Below, one piece after another: positions 27,323 through 39,903 of a stretch of 64,000 nucleotides of DNA. The DNA is from Nymphaea colorata (Eukaryota > Streptophyta > Magnoliopsida > Nymphaeales > Nymphaeaceae), in NCBI RefSeq assembly GCF_008831285.2, contig NC_045150.1:13747868-13811867 (forward strand). The letters run 5' to 3'. The notes beneath the pieces were generated by a model. It was not told the DNA's origin and did not search any database. It saw nothing but the letters and a program-made list of their open reading frames with translations. Every line of letters starts with the position of its first letter. Position 1 is the stretch's first letter. Position numbers and translations under genes: made by a program.

Positions 27323-28021
27323 TGAATGAGATTTAAGCATTCATTTCGTCCTTTCTATTCAATGCAATGAGTTAAACATGTTGTTACGTTTATACTGAAT
27401 GAATAAAGTGATTGAAACAACAAGTTCGCATAAATATGAACCAGATTTAAGTCATTCATTTGCTTCCTTATAGTTAATCAAGTGGGACCAGCTTGTTGTC
27501 TCATTCACATTGATTGGCTTAGGGGATTAAAATCACAAATTTACGTGACTACAATTAGGTTTAATACATTCATTTGATCTTTTGTAGTGAATTCAAAGAT
27601 TTAAACTTGTTATTTCTACATCGAACGATTTAAATGATTGAAATCGTAAGTTCCTTTGAACGCCAGTGAGATTTAACAGTTCATTTACTCCCTCATAGTT
27701 AGTCCAATGAGTTGAATTTGTTATTTGATACTTATAGAAAACCGAATGACTACAACTTGTTGTTACATCCATATTACGTGATTTAAGGGGTGGATTTAAA
27801 TCACAAGTTCATATGAACGCAATTGTTTAAGCCATTCATTTCGTCACATGAAGTTAATCCAACGGGTTGAACATGTTCCATTTACATTTAATGATTTAAG
27901 GGATTGCAATCACAAGCTTACAAGACTATGAATAAGATTTCGAACCTTTATTTGATCACCTATAGTTGATCGAATGAGTTTCACATTTCATTTTGTTTGC
28001 ACTGGTTGATTTAATAAATTG

Positions 28022-29459
28022 AAATCGCAAGTTTGAATGAAAGGGATTGCGATTAAAACAACAAGTTCGTATAAACAAGCTCTCTTATGGTTAATAAAGT
28101 GGGATCGACTTGTCGTTTCATTCATATTGATTGGCTTAGGGTATTAAAATCACAAATTTGCCTAACTACAGATGGGATTTAAGACATTCATTTGATCTTT
28201 TGTTGTGAATTCAAAGATTTTAACTTGTTATTTCTACATCAAACGATTTAAACAATTGAAATCAAAAGTTCGTTTGAATGCCAATGAGATTTAACCGTTC
28301 ATTTACTCCAAATCCAATGAGTTGAACTTGTTCTTTGATACTTATAGTTAATCGAATGAGTATGACTTGTTGTTACATCTATATTACGTTATTTAAGGGG
28401 TAAATTTTAATCACAAGTCGATATGATCACAATTGTTGAAGCCAATCCTTTCATCATTAGAAATCCAACACATTAAACAAGTTATTCGATCCCTCACAGT
28501 TAATCAAACGAGTTTCAATCGTCCTTACATCTACATTGATTGATTAAAGGAATGGAAATCATAGGTTCACGTCAGTAGGAATCGCACTTAAGCCATTTAG
28601 TTCATCACTTATAGCAAATCCAACGAGTTAAACTGGTTACATTTATATTTAATGATTTAAGGGATTGAAATCATAAGTTTGTAACACTGCGAATGAGATT
28701 TAAATTATTGCATTTGTACTGATTGATTTAAGAAATTGAAATCCCAAGTTTCAATGAATACGAATGAGATTTAAGCATTCATTTCATCCTTTATATTCAA
28801 TGCAATGAGTTAAACATGTTGTTACGTTTATATTGAATGAATAAAGGGATTGACACAACAAGTTCGCGTAAATATGAACCAGATTTAAGTTATTCATTTG
28901 CTTCCTTATAGTTAGTCAAGTGGGACCAGCTTGTTGTCTCATTCACATTGATTGGCTTAGGGGATTAAAATCACAAATTTGCATGACTACAATTGGGTTT
29001 AATACATTCATTTGATCTTTTGTAGTGAATTCAAAGATTTAAACTTGTTATTTCTATATCGAACGATTTAAATGATTGAAATCGTAAGTTCCTTTGAACG
29101 CCAGTGAGATTTAACCGTTCATTTACTCCCTCATAGTTAGTCCAATGAGTTGAATTTGTTATTTGATACTTATAGAAAACCGAATTACTACAACTTGTTG
29201 TTTCATCCATATTACGTGATTTAAGGGGTGGATTTAAATCACAAGTTCATATGAACGCAATTGTTTAAGCCATTCTTTTCATTACATGAAGTTAATCCAA
29301 CAGGTTAAACATGTTCCATTTACATTTAATGATTTAAGAGATTGCAATCACAAGCTTACAAGACCATTAATAAGATTTCGAACCTTCATTTGATCACCTG
29401 TAGTTGATCGAATGAGTTTCACATTTCATTTTGTTTGCACTGGTTGATTTAAGAAATTG
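28022..29459. repeat. Unit 13: A/B hybrid with several deletions, then C (1438 bp)
   Basis: Monomer 1 of A loses most of its length after gggattgcgatt (28052), and monomer 2 loses about 30 bp near 28076. A-type sequence continues to about 28440, where B-type begins (gaagccaatcctttc, ttattcgatccctcac). Monomer 7 is shortened near 28703 (gagatttaaattattgc). C 28739-29459 is intact at 721 bp. A and B were thus fused into roughly one module, giving another B-loss-like unit by a different route. Confidence 0.85.
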
Positions 29460-31880
29460 AAATCGCAAGTTTGAATGAAAGGGATTGCGATTAAAGCGTC
29501 CATTTGAACAAGTTGTTACGTTTATAATGAATGATTTTGGGGATTGAAACAACAAGTTCGTATAAACATTAATGTGATTTAAGTCATTCATTTGCTCCCT
29601 TATAGTTAATAAAGGGGGATCGACTTGTCGTTTCATTCATATTGATTGGCTTAGGGGATTAAAATCACAAATTTGCCTAACTGCAAATGGGATTTAAGAC
29701 ATTCATTTGATCTTTTGTAGTGAATTCAAAGATTTTGACTTGTTATTTCTACATCAAACGATTTAAACGATTAAAATCAAAAGATCGTTCGAATGCCAAT
29801 GAGATTTAACCGTTCATTTACTCCAAATCCAATGAGTTGAACTTGTTCTTTGATACTTATAGGTAATCGAATGAGTATGACTTGTTGTTACATCTATATT
29901 ACGTTATTTAAGGGGTAAATTTAAATCACAAGTCGATATGAACACAATTGTTGAAGCCATTCCATTCATCATTTGAAATCCAACACATTAAACGTGTTAT
30001 CCGATCCCCTGCAGTTAATCCAACGAGTTTCAGTCATCCTTACATCCACTTTGATAGATTAAAGGAATGGAAATCATAGGTTCACGTGAACATGAATGCA
30101 ACTTAAGCCATTCATTTCATCACTTATAGCAAATTCAACGAGTTAAACAGGTTACATTTATATTTAATGATTTAAGGGATTGAAATCATAAGTTTGTAAG
30201 ACTGCGAATGAGCTTTAAAACCTTTAATTGATCACCTACTGTAAATCGAATGATTTTAACATTTTATTGCATTTGTACTGATTGGTTTAAGAAATTGAAA
30301 TCACAAGTTTGAATGAATACAAATGAAATTTAATCATTCATTTCATCCCTTATAGTCAATGCAATGAGCTAAACATGTTGTTACGTTTATACTGAATGAG
30401 TAAAGGGATTGAAACAACAAGTTCATATAAATATAAAAGAGATTTAAGTCATTCATTTGCTCTCTTATAGTTAATCAAGTGGGACCAGCTTGTTGCTTCA
30501 TTCACATTGATTGGCTAAGGGGATTAAAATCACAAATTTACGTAACTACAAATGGGATTTAAAGCATTCATTTGATCTTTTTTACAGAATTCAAAGATTT
30601 AAACTTGTTATTTCTACATTGAATGATTTAAACGATTGAAATCATAAGTTCGTTCGAATGCCAATGAGATTTAACCATTAATTTACTCCCTTAGAGTAAA
30701 TCCAATGAGTTGAACTTTTTCTTTGATACTTATAGATAATCGAATGAGTATGGCTTGTTGTTATATCTATATTTCGGTATTTAACGGGTGGATTTAAATC
30801 ACAATACAATTGTTGAAGCCAATCCTTTCATCATTTGAAATCCAACACATTAAACAAGTTATTCAATCCCTTACAGTTAATCCAACGAGTTTCAATCGTC
30901 CTTACATCTATATTGATTGATTAAAGAAATGGAAATCATAGGTTCACGTGAACAGGAATGGAACTTAAGCCATTTATTTCATCACTTATAGCAAATCCAA
31001 CGCGTTAAACTGGTTACATTTATATTTAATGATTTAAGGGATTGAAATCATAAGTTTGTAACACTGCGAATGAGATTTAAAACATTCATATGATCACCTA
31101 CAGTTAATCGGATGATTTTAACATTTTATTGCATTTGTACTGATTGATTTAAGAAATTGAAATCACAAGTTTGAATGAATACGAATGAGATTTAAGCATT
31201 CATTTCATCCCTTATATTCAATGCAATGAGTTAAACATGTTGTTACGTTTATACTGAATGAATAAAGGGATTGACACAACAAGTTCGCGTAAATATGAAC
31301 CAGATTTAAGTCATTCATTTGCTTCCTTATAGTTAATCAAGTGAGACCAACTTGTTGTCTCATTCACATTGATTGGCTTAGGGGATTAAAATCACAAATT
31401 TACGTGACTACAATTGGGTTTAATACATTCATTTGATCTTTTGTAGTGAATTCAAAGATTTAAACTTGTTATTTCTATATCGAACGATTTAAATGATTGA
31501 AATCGTAAGTTCCTTTGAACGCCAGTGAGATTTAACCGTTCATTTACTCCCTCATAGTTAGTCCAATGAGTTGAATTTGTTATTTGATACTTATAGAAAA
31601 CCGAATGACTACAACTTGTTGTCACATCCATATTACGTGATTTAAGGGGTGGATTTAAATCACAAGTTCATATGAACGCAATTGTTTAAGCCATTCATTT
31701 CATCACATGAAGTTAATCCAACGGGTTGAACATGTTCCATTTACATTTAATGATTTAAGAGATTGCAATCACAAGCTTACAAGACCATGAATAAGATTTC
31801 GAACCTTCATTTGATCACTTGTAGTTGATTAAATGAGTTTCACATTTCATTTTGTTTGCACTGGTTGATTTAAGAAATTG
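29460..31880. repeat. Unit 14: A-B-C (2421 bp)
   Basis: Module A 29460-30297 (838), B 30298-31159 (862) and C 31160-31880 (721). A lost about 27 bp near 29508 (tccatttg joined to aacaagttg). B carries the 11 bp loss at the start of monomer 5 (near 30800). Confidence 0.92.
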
Positions 31881-34272
31881 AAATCGCAAGTTTGAATGAA
31901 AGGGATTGCGATTAAAGCGTCCATTTGATCCCTTATTGTTAATGCAACGAGTCAAACAAGTTGTTACGTTTATACTGAATGATTTTGGGCATTGAAACAA
32001 CAAGTTCGTATAAATATTAATGTGATTTAAGTCATTCATTTGCTCCTTTATAGTTAATAAAGTGGGATCGACTTGTCGTTTCATTCATATTGATTGGCTT
32101 AGGGGATTAAAATCACAAATTTGCCTAACTACAAATGGGATTTAAGACATTCATTTAAACGATTGAAATCAAAAGTTCGTTCGAATGCCAATGAGTTTTA
32201 ACCGTTCATTTACTTCAAATCCAATGATTTGAACTTGTTCTTTGATACTTATAGGTAATCGAATGAGTATGACTTGTTGTTACATCTATATTACGTTATT
32301 TAAGGGGCAAATATAAATCACAAGTCGATATGAACAGAATTGTTGAAGCCATTCCATTCATCATTTGAAATCCGACACATTAAACGTGTTATCCGATCCC
32401 CTGCAGTTAATCCAACGAGTTTCAATCATCCTTACATCCACTTTGATAGATTAAAGGAATGGAAATCATAGGTTCACGTGAACAAGAATGCAACTTAAGT
32501 CATTCATTTCATCACTTATAGCAAATTCAACGACTTAAACTGGTTACATTTATATTTAATGATTTAAGGGATTAAAATCATAAGTTTGTAAGACTGCGAA
32601 TGAGATTTAAAACCTTCAATTGATCACCTACAGTTAATCGAATGAATTTAGCATTTTATTGCATTTGTACTGATTGGTTTAAGAAATTGAAATCACAAGT
32701 TCGAATGAATACAAATGAAATTTAGGCATTCATTGCATCCCTTATAGTCAATGCAATGAGCTAAACATGTTGTTACTTTTATACTGAATGAGTAAAGGGA
32801 TTGAAACAACAAGTTCGTATAAATATAAATGAGATTTAAGTCATTCATTTGCTTTCTTATAGTTAATCAAGTGAGACCAGCTTGTTGTTTCATTCTCATT
32901 GATTGGCTAAGGGGATTAAAATCACAAATTTACGTAACTACAAATGGGATTTAAAGCATTCATTTGATCTTTTTTACAGAATTCAAAGATTTAAACATGT
33001 TATTTCTACATTGAATGATTTAAACGATTGAAATCATAAGTTCGTTCGAATGCCAATGAGATTTAACCATTAATTTACTCCCTTAGAGTAAATCCAATGA
33101 GTTGAACTTGTTCTTTCATACTTATAGTTAATCGAATGAGTATGACTTGTTGTCATATCTATATTTCGGTATTTAACGGGTGGATTTAAATCACAACACA
33201 ATTGTTGAAGCCAATCCTTTCATCATTTGAAATCCAACACATTAAACAAGTTATTCGATCCCTCACAGTTAATCCCACGAGTTTCAATCGTCCTTACGTC
33301 TACATTGATTGATTAAAGGAATGGAAATCATAGGTTCACGTGAACAGGAATGGAACTTAAGCCATTTATTTCATCACTTATAGCAAATCCAACGCGTTAA
33401 ACTGGTTACATTTATATTTAATGATTTAAGGGATTGAAATCATAAGTTTGTAACACTGCGAATGAGATTTAAAACATTCATTTGATCACCTACAGTTAAT
33501 CGAATGATTTTAACATTTTATTGCATTTGTACTGATTGATTCAAGAAATTGAAATCCCAAGTTTGAATGAATACGAATGAGATTTAAGCATTCATTTCAT
33601 CCCTTATATTCAATGCAATGAGTTAAACATGTTGTTACGTTTATACTGAATGAATAAAGGGATTGACACAACAAGTTCGCGTAAATATGAACTAGATTTA
33701 AGTCATTCATTTGCTTCCTTATAGTTAATCAGGTGGGACCAGATTGTTGTCTCATTCACATTGATTGGCTTAGGGGATTAAAATCACAAATTTACGTGAC
33801 TACAATTGGGTTTAATACATTTATTTGATCTTTTGTAGTGAATTCAAAGATTTAAACTTGTTATTTCTATATCAAACGATTTAATTTATTGAAATCGTAA
33901 GTTCCTTTGAACGCCTATGAGATTTAACCGTTCATTTACTCCCTCATAGTTAGTCCAATGGGTTGAATTTGTTATTTGATACTTATAGAAAATCGAATGA
34001 CTACAACTTGTTGTTACATCCATATTACGTGATTTAAGGGGTGGATTTAAATCACAAGTTCATATGAACGCAATTGTTTAAGCCATTCATTTCATCACAT
34101 GAAGGTAATCCAACGGGTTGAACATGTTCCATTTACATTTAATGGTTTAAGAGATTGCAATCACAAGCTTACAAGACTATGAATAAGATTTCGAACCTTC
34201 ATTTGATCACTTGTAGTTGATCGAATGAGTTTCACATTTCATTTTGTTTGCACTGGTTGATTTAAGAAATTG
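31881..34272. repeat. Unit 15: A-B-C (2392 bp)
   Basis: Module A 31881-32689 (809), B 32690-33551 (862) and C 33552-34272 (721). A lost about 56 bp at 32155, where the monomer 3 string gacattcattt joins aaacgattg near the next anchor. B again lacks 11 bp at monomer 5 (near 33193), shared with units 14 and 16. Confidence 0.92.
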
Positions 34273-36719
34273 AAATCGCAAGTTTGAATGAAAGGGATTG
34301 CGATTAAAGGGTCCATCTGATCCCTTATTGTTAATGCAACGAGTTAAACAAGTTGTTACGTTTATACTGAATGATTTTGGGGATTGAAACAAGAAGTTCG
34401 TATAAATATTAATGTGATTTAAGTCATTCATTTGCTCCCTTATAGTTAACAAAGTGGGATCGACTTGTCGTTTCATTCATATTGATTGGCTTAGGGGATT
34501 AAAATCACAAATTTGCCTAACTGCAAATGGGATTTAAGACATTCATTTGATCTTTTGTAGTGAATTCAAAGATTTTAACTTGTTATTTCTACATCAAACG
34601 ATTTAAACGATTGAAATCAAAAGTTCGTTCGAATGCCAATGAGATTTAACCGTTCATTTACTCCAAATCCAATGAGTTGAACTTGTTCTTTGATACTTAT
34701 AGGTAATCGAATGAGCATGACTTGTTGTTACATCTATATTACGTTATTTAAGGGGCAAATTTCAATCACAAGTCGATATGAACACAATTGTTGAAGCCAT
34801 TCCATTCATCATTTGAAATCCAACACATTAAACGTGTTATCCGATCCCCTGCAGTTAATCCAACGAGTTTCAATCATCCTTACATCCACTTTGATAGATT
34901 AAAGGAATGGAAATCATTGGTTCACGTGAACAGGAATGCAACTTAAGCCATTCATTTCATCACTTATAGCAAATCCAACGAGTTAAACAGGTTACATTTA
35001 TATTTAATGATTTAAGGGATTGAAATCATAAGTTTGTAATACTGCGAATGAGATTTAAAACCTTCAATTGATGACCTACAGTTAATCGAATGATTTTAAC
35101 ATTTTATTGCATTTGTACTGATTGGTTTAAGAAATTGAAATCACAAGTTTGAATGAATAGAAATGAAATTTAAGCATTCATTTCATCCCTGATAGTCAAT
35201 GCAATGAGCTAAACATGTTCTTACGTTTATACTGAATGAGAAAAGGGATTGAAACAACAAGTTTGTATAAATATAAATGAGATTTAAGTCATTCATTTGC
35301 TCTCTTATGGTTAATCAAGTGAGACCATCTTGTTGTTTCATTCACATTGATTGGCTAAGGGGATTAAAATCACAAATTTTCGTAACTACAAATGGGATTT
35401 AAAGCATTCATTTGATCTTTTTTACAGAATTCAAAGATTTAAACTTGTTATTTCTACATTGAATGATTTAAATGATTGAAATCATAAGTTCGTTCGAATG
35501 CCAATGAGATTTAACCATTAATTTACTCCCTTAGAGTAAATCCAATGAGTTGAACTTGTTCTTTCATACTTATAGTTAATCGAATGAGTATGACTTGTTG
35601 TTATATCTTTATTTCGGTATTTAACGGGTGGATTTAAATCACAACACAATTGTTGAAGGCAATCCCTTCATCATTTGAAATCCAACACATTAAACAAGTT
35701 ATTCGACCCTCACAATTAATCCAACGGGTTTCAATCGTCCTTACATCTACCTTGATTGATTAAAGGAATGGAAATCATAGGTTCACGTGAACTGGAATGG
35801 AACTTAAGCCATTTATTTCATCACTTATAGCAAATCCAACGCGTTAAACTGGATACATTTATATTTAATGATTTAAGTGATTGAAATCATAAGATTGTAA
35901 CACTGCGAATGAGATTTAAAACATTCATTTGATCACCTACAGTTAATCGAATGATTTTAACATTTTATTGCATTTGTACTGATTGATTTAAGAAATTGAA
36001 ATCCCAAGTTTGAATGAATATGAATGAGATTTAAGCATTCATTTCATCCCTTATATTCAATGCAATGAGTTAAACATGTTGTTACGTTTATACTGAATGA
36101 AGAAAGGGATTGACACAACAAGTTCGCGTAAATATGAACCAGATTTAAGTCATTCATTTGCTTCCTTATAGTTAATCAATTGGGACCAGCTTGTTGTCTC
36201 ATTCACATTGATTGGCTTAGGGGATTAAAATCACAAATTTACGTGACTACAATTGGGTTTAATACATTCATTTGATCTTTTGTAGTGAATTCAAAGATTT
36301 AAACTTGTTATTTCTATATCGAACGATTTAAATGATTGAAATCGTAAGTTCCTTTGAACGCCAGTGAGATTTAGCCGTTCATTTACTCCCTCATAGTTAG
36401 TCCAATGAGTTGAATTTGTTATTTGATACTTATAGAAAACGGAATGACTACAACTTGTTGTTACATCCATATTACGTGATTTAAGGGGTGGATTTAAATC
36501 ACAAGTTAATATGAACGCAATTGTTTAAGCCATTCATTTCATCACATGAAGGTAATCCAACGGGTTGAACATGTTCCATTTACATTTAATGATTTAAGAG
36601 ATTGCAATCACAAGCTTACAAGACTATGAATAAGATTTCGAACCTTCATTTGATCACCTATAGTTGATCGAATGAGTTTCACATTTCATTTCGTTTGCAC
36701 TGGTTGATTTAAGAAATTG
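34273..36719. repeat. Unit 16: A-B-C (2447 bp)
   Basis: Module A 34273-35137 (865), B 35138-35998 (861) and C 35999-36719 (721). B has the 11 bp monomer 5 loss and the private strings gaaggcaatccc and ttattcgaccctc. Both recur exactly 5,700 bp downstream in unit 18, so B, C and the following unit form one arm of a larger duplication. Confidence 0.93.
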
Positions 36720-39177
36720 AAATTGTAAGTTTGAATGAAAGGAATTGCGATTAAAGGGTCCATTTGATCCCTTATTGTTAATGCAACGAGTTAAACAAGT
36801 TGTTACGTTTATACTGAATGATTTTGGGGATTGAAACAACAAGTTCGTATAAACATTAATGTGATTTAAGTCATTCATTTGCTCCCTTATAGTTAATAAA
36901 GTGGGATCGACTTGTCGTTTCATTCATATTGATTGGCTTAGGGGATTAAAATCACAAATTTGCCTAACTGCAAATGAGATTTAAGACATTAATTTGATCT
37001 TTTGTAGTGAATTCAAAGATTTTAACTTGTTATTTCTTCATCAAACGATTTAAACGATTGAAATCAAAAGTTCGTTCGAATGCCAATGAGATTTAACCGT
37101 TCATTTACTCCAAATCCAAAGAGTTGAACTTGTTCTTTGATACTTATAGGTAATCGAATGAGTATGACTTGTTGTTACATCTATATTACGTTATTTAATG
37201 GGTAAATTTAAATCACAAGTCGATATGAACGCAATTGTTGAAGCCATTCCATTCATCATTTGAAATCCAACACATGAAACGTGTTATCCGATCCCCTGCA
37301 GTAAATCCAACGAGTTTCAATCATCCTTACATCCACTTTGATAGATTAAAGGAATGGAAATCATAGGTTCACGTGAACAGGAATGCAACTTAAGCCATTC
37401 ATTTCATCACTTATAGCGAATCCAACGAGTTAAACAGGTTACATTTATATTTAATGATTTAAGGGATTGAAATCATAATTTTGTAAGACTGCGAATGAGA
37501 TTTAAAACCTTCAATTGATCACCTACAGTTAATCGAATGATTTTAACATTTTATTGCATTTGTACTGATTGGTTTAAGAAATTGAAATCACAAGTTTGAA
37601 TGAATACAAATGAAATTTAAGCATTCATTTCATCCCTTATAGTCAATGCAATGAGCTAAACATGTTGTTACGTTTATACTGAATGAGTAAAGGGATTGAA
37701 ACAACAAGTTCGTATAAATATAAATGAGATTTAAGTCATTCATTTGCTCTCTTATAGTTAATCAAGTGGGACCAGCTTGTTGTTTCATTCACATAGATTG
37801 GCTAAGGTGATTAAAATCACAAATTTACGTAACTACAAATGGGATTTAAGGCATTCATTTGATCTTTTTACAAAATTCAAAGATTTAAAATTGTTATTTC
37901 TACATCGAATGATTTAAACGATTGAAATCATAAGTTCGTTCGAATGCCAATGATATTTAACCGTTAATTTACTCCCATAGAGGAAATCCAAAGAATTGAA
38001 CTTGTTCTTTGATACTTATAGTTAATCGAATGAGTATGACTTGTTGTTACATCTATATTTCGTTATTTAACGGGTGTATTTAAATCACAATTCGATATGA
38101 ACAGAATTGTTGAAGCCAATCCTTTCATCATTTCAAATCCAACACATTAAACAAGTTATTCGATCCCTCACAGTTAATCCAACGAGTTTCAATCGTCTTT
38201 ACATTTACATTGATTGATTAAAGGAATGGAACTGATAGGTTCACGTGAACAGGAATGGAACTTAAGCCATTTATTTCATCACTTATAGCAAATCCAACGA
38301 GTTAAACTGGTTACATTTATATTTAATGATTTAAGGGATTGAAATCATAAGTTTGTAACACTGCGAATGAGATTTAAAACATTCATTTGATCACTTATAG
38401 TTAATCGAATGATTTTAACATTTAATTGCATTTGTACTGATTGATTTAAGAAATTGAAATCCCAAGTTTGAATGAATACGAATGAGATTTAAGCGTTCAT
38501 TTCATCCCTTATATTCAATGCAATGAGTTAAACATGTTGTTACATTTATACTGAATGAATAAAGGGATTGAAACAACAAGTTCGCATAAATATGAACCAG
38601 ATTTATGTCATTCATTTGCTTCCCTATAGTTAATCAAGTGGGACCAGCTTGTTGTCTCATTCACATTGATTGGCTTAGGAGATTAAAATCACAAATTTAC
38701 GTGACTACAATTGGGTTTAATAGATTCATTTGATCTTTTGTAGTGAATTCAAAGATTTAAACTTGTTATTTCTATATCGAACGATTTAAATGATTGAAAT
38801 CGTAAGTTCGTTTGAACGCCAATGAGATTTAACCATTCATTTACTCCCTCATAGTTAGTCCAATGAGTTGAATTTGTTATTTGATACTTATAAAAAACCG
38901 AATGACTACAACTTGTTGTTACATCCATATTACGTGATTTAAGGGGTGGATTTAAATCACAAGTTCTTATTAACGCAATTGTTTAAGCCATTCATTTCGT
39001 CACATGAAGTTAATCCAACGGGTTGAACATGTTCCATTTGCATTTAATGATTTAAGGGATTGCAATCACAAGCTTACAAGACTATGAATAAGATTTCGAA
39101 CCTTCATTTGATCACCTATAGTTGATCGAATGAGTTTCACATTTCATTTTGTTTGCACTGGTTGATTTAAGAAATTG
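36720..39177. repeat. Unit 17: A-B-C (2458 bp), near-founder of the homogenised block
   Basis: Module A 36720-37584 (865), B 37585-38456 (872) and C 38457-39177 (721). It shares private features with units 19-23: acatagattggctaaggtg in B2, cccatagagg in B4, ggaactgatagg in B6, and gttcttattaac in C5. It is separated from them by unit 18, implying that unit 18 was interposed or carried along in a multi-unit duplication. Confidence 0.94.
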
Positions 39178-39181
39178 AAAT

Positions 39182-39197
39182 CGCAAGTTTTGAGGAT
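39182..39197. other. 88 bp deletion scar in module A monomer 1 (copy 1 of 3)
   Basis: The monomer 1 start (cgcaagttt) is joined to the end of the same monomer (tgaggattgaaac), removing about 88 bp. The identical join recurs near 54713 and 57094, so one event was copied. It removes the region where the spurious minus-strand reading frame otherwise lies. Confidence 0.88.
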
Positions 39198-39875
39198 TGA
39201 AACAACAAGTTCGTATAAATATTAATGTGATTTAAGTCATTCATTTGCTCCCTTACAATTAATAAAGTGGGATCGACTTGTCGTTTCATTCATATTGATT
39301 GGCTTAGGGGATTAAAATCACAAATTTGCCTAACTGCAAATGGGATTTAAGACATTCATTTGATCTTTTGTAGTGAATTCAAAGATTTTAACTTGTTATT
39401 TCTACATCAAACGATTTAAACTATTGAAATCAAAAGTTCGTTCGAATGCCAATGAGATTTAACCGTTCATTTACCCCAAATCCAATGAGTTGAACTTGTT
39501 CTTTGATACTTATAGTTAATCGAATGAGTATGACTTGTTGTTACATCTATATTACGTTATTTATGGGGTAAATTTAAATCACAAGTCTATATGAACACAA
39601 TTGTTGAAGCCATTCCATTCATCATTTGAAATCCAACACATTAAACGTGTTATCGGATCCCCTGGAGTTAATCCAACGAGTTTCAATCATCCTTCCATCC
39701 ACTTTGATAGATTAAAGGAATGGAAATCATGGGTTCACGTGAACAGGAATGCAACTTAAGCCCTTCATTTCATCACTTATAGCAAATCCAACGAGTTAAA
39801 CAGGTTATATTTATATTTAATGATTCAAGGGATTGAAATCATAAGTTTGTAAGACTGCGAATGAGATTTAAAACC

Positions 39876-39903
39876 TTCAATTGATCACCTTCAATTGATC
39901 ACC
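39876..39903. repeat. 14 bp tandem duplication in monomer A7 (copy 1 of 3)
   Basis: The string ttcaattgatcacc occurs twice in a row; other units have one copy. It recurs at 55407-55434 and 57796-57823, always in a module that also carries the 88 bp deletion. The two changes therefore travel as one haplotype. Confidence 0.92.

Larger units (their letters stand above)
23548..28021. repeat. Unit 12: A-B-B-B-partial B-C (4474 bp)
   Basis: Module A 23548-24410 (863), then three full B modules at 24411-25283 (873), 25284-26156 (873) and 26157-27018 (862). A fourth B is cut after about 290 bp, and C occupies about 27315-28021. This is the longest run of one module type in the window. The second and first B share variants such as ttatttgtacatcgaatg and ccattagagtaaatcc, so they look like recent tandem copies; the third differs and lacks 11 bp at monomer 5. 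Confidence 0.87.
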
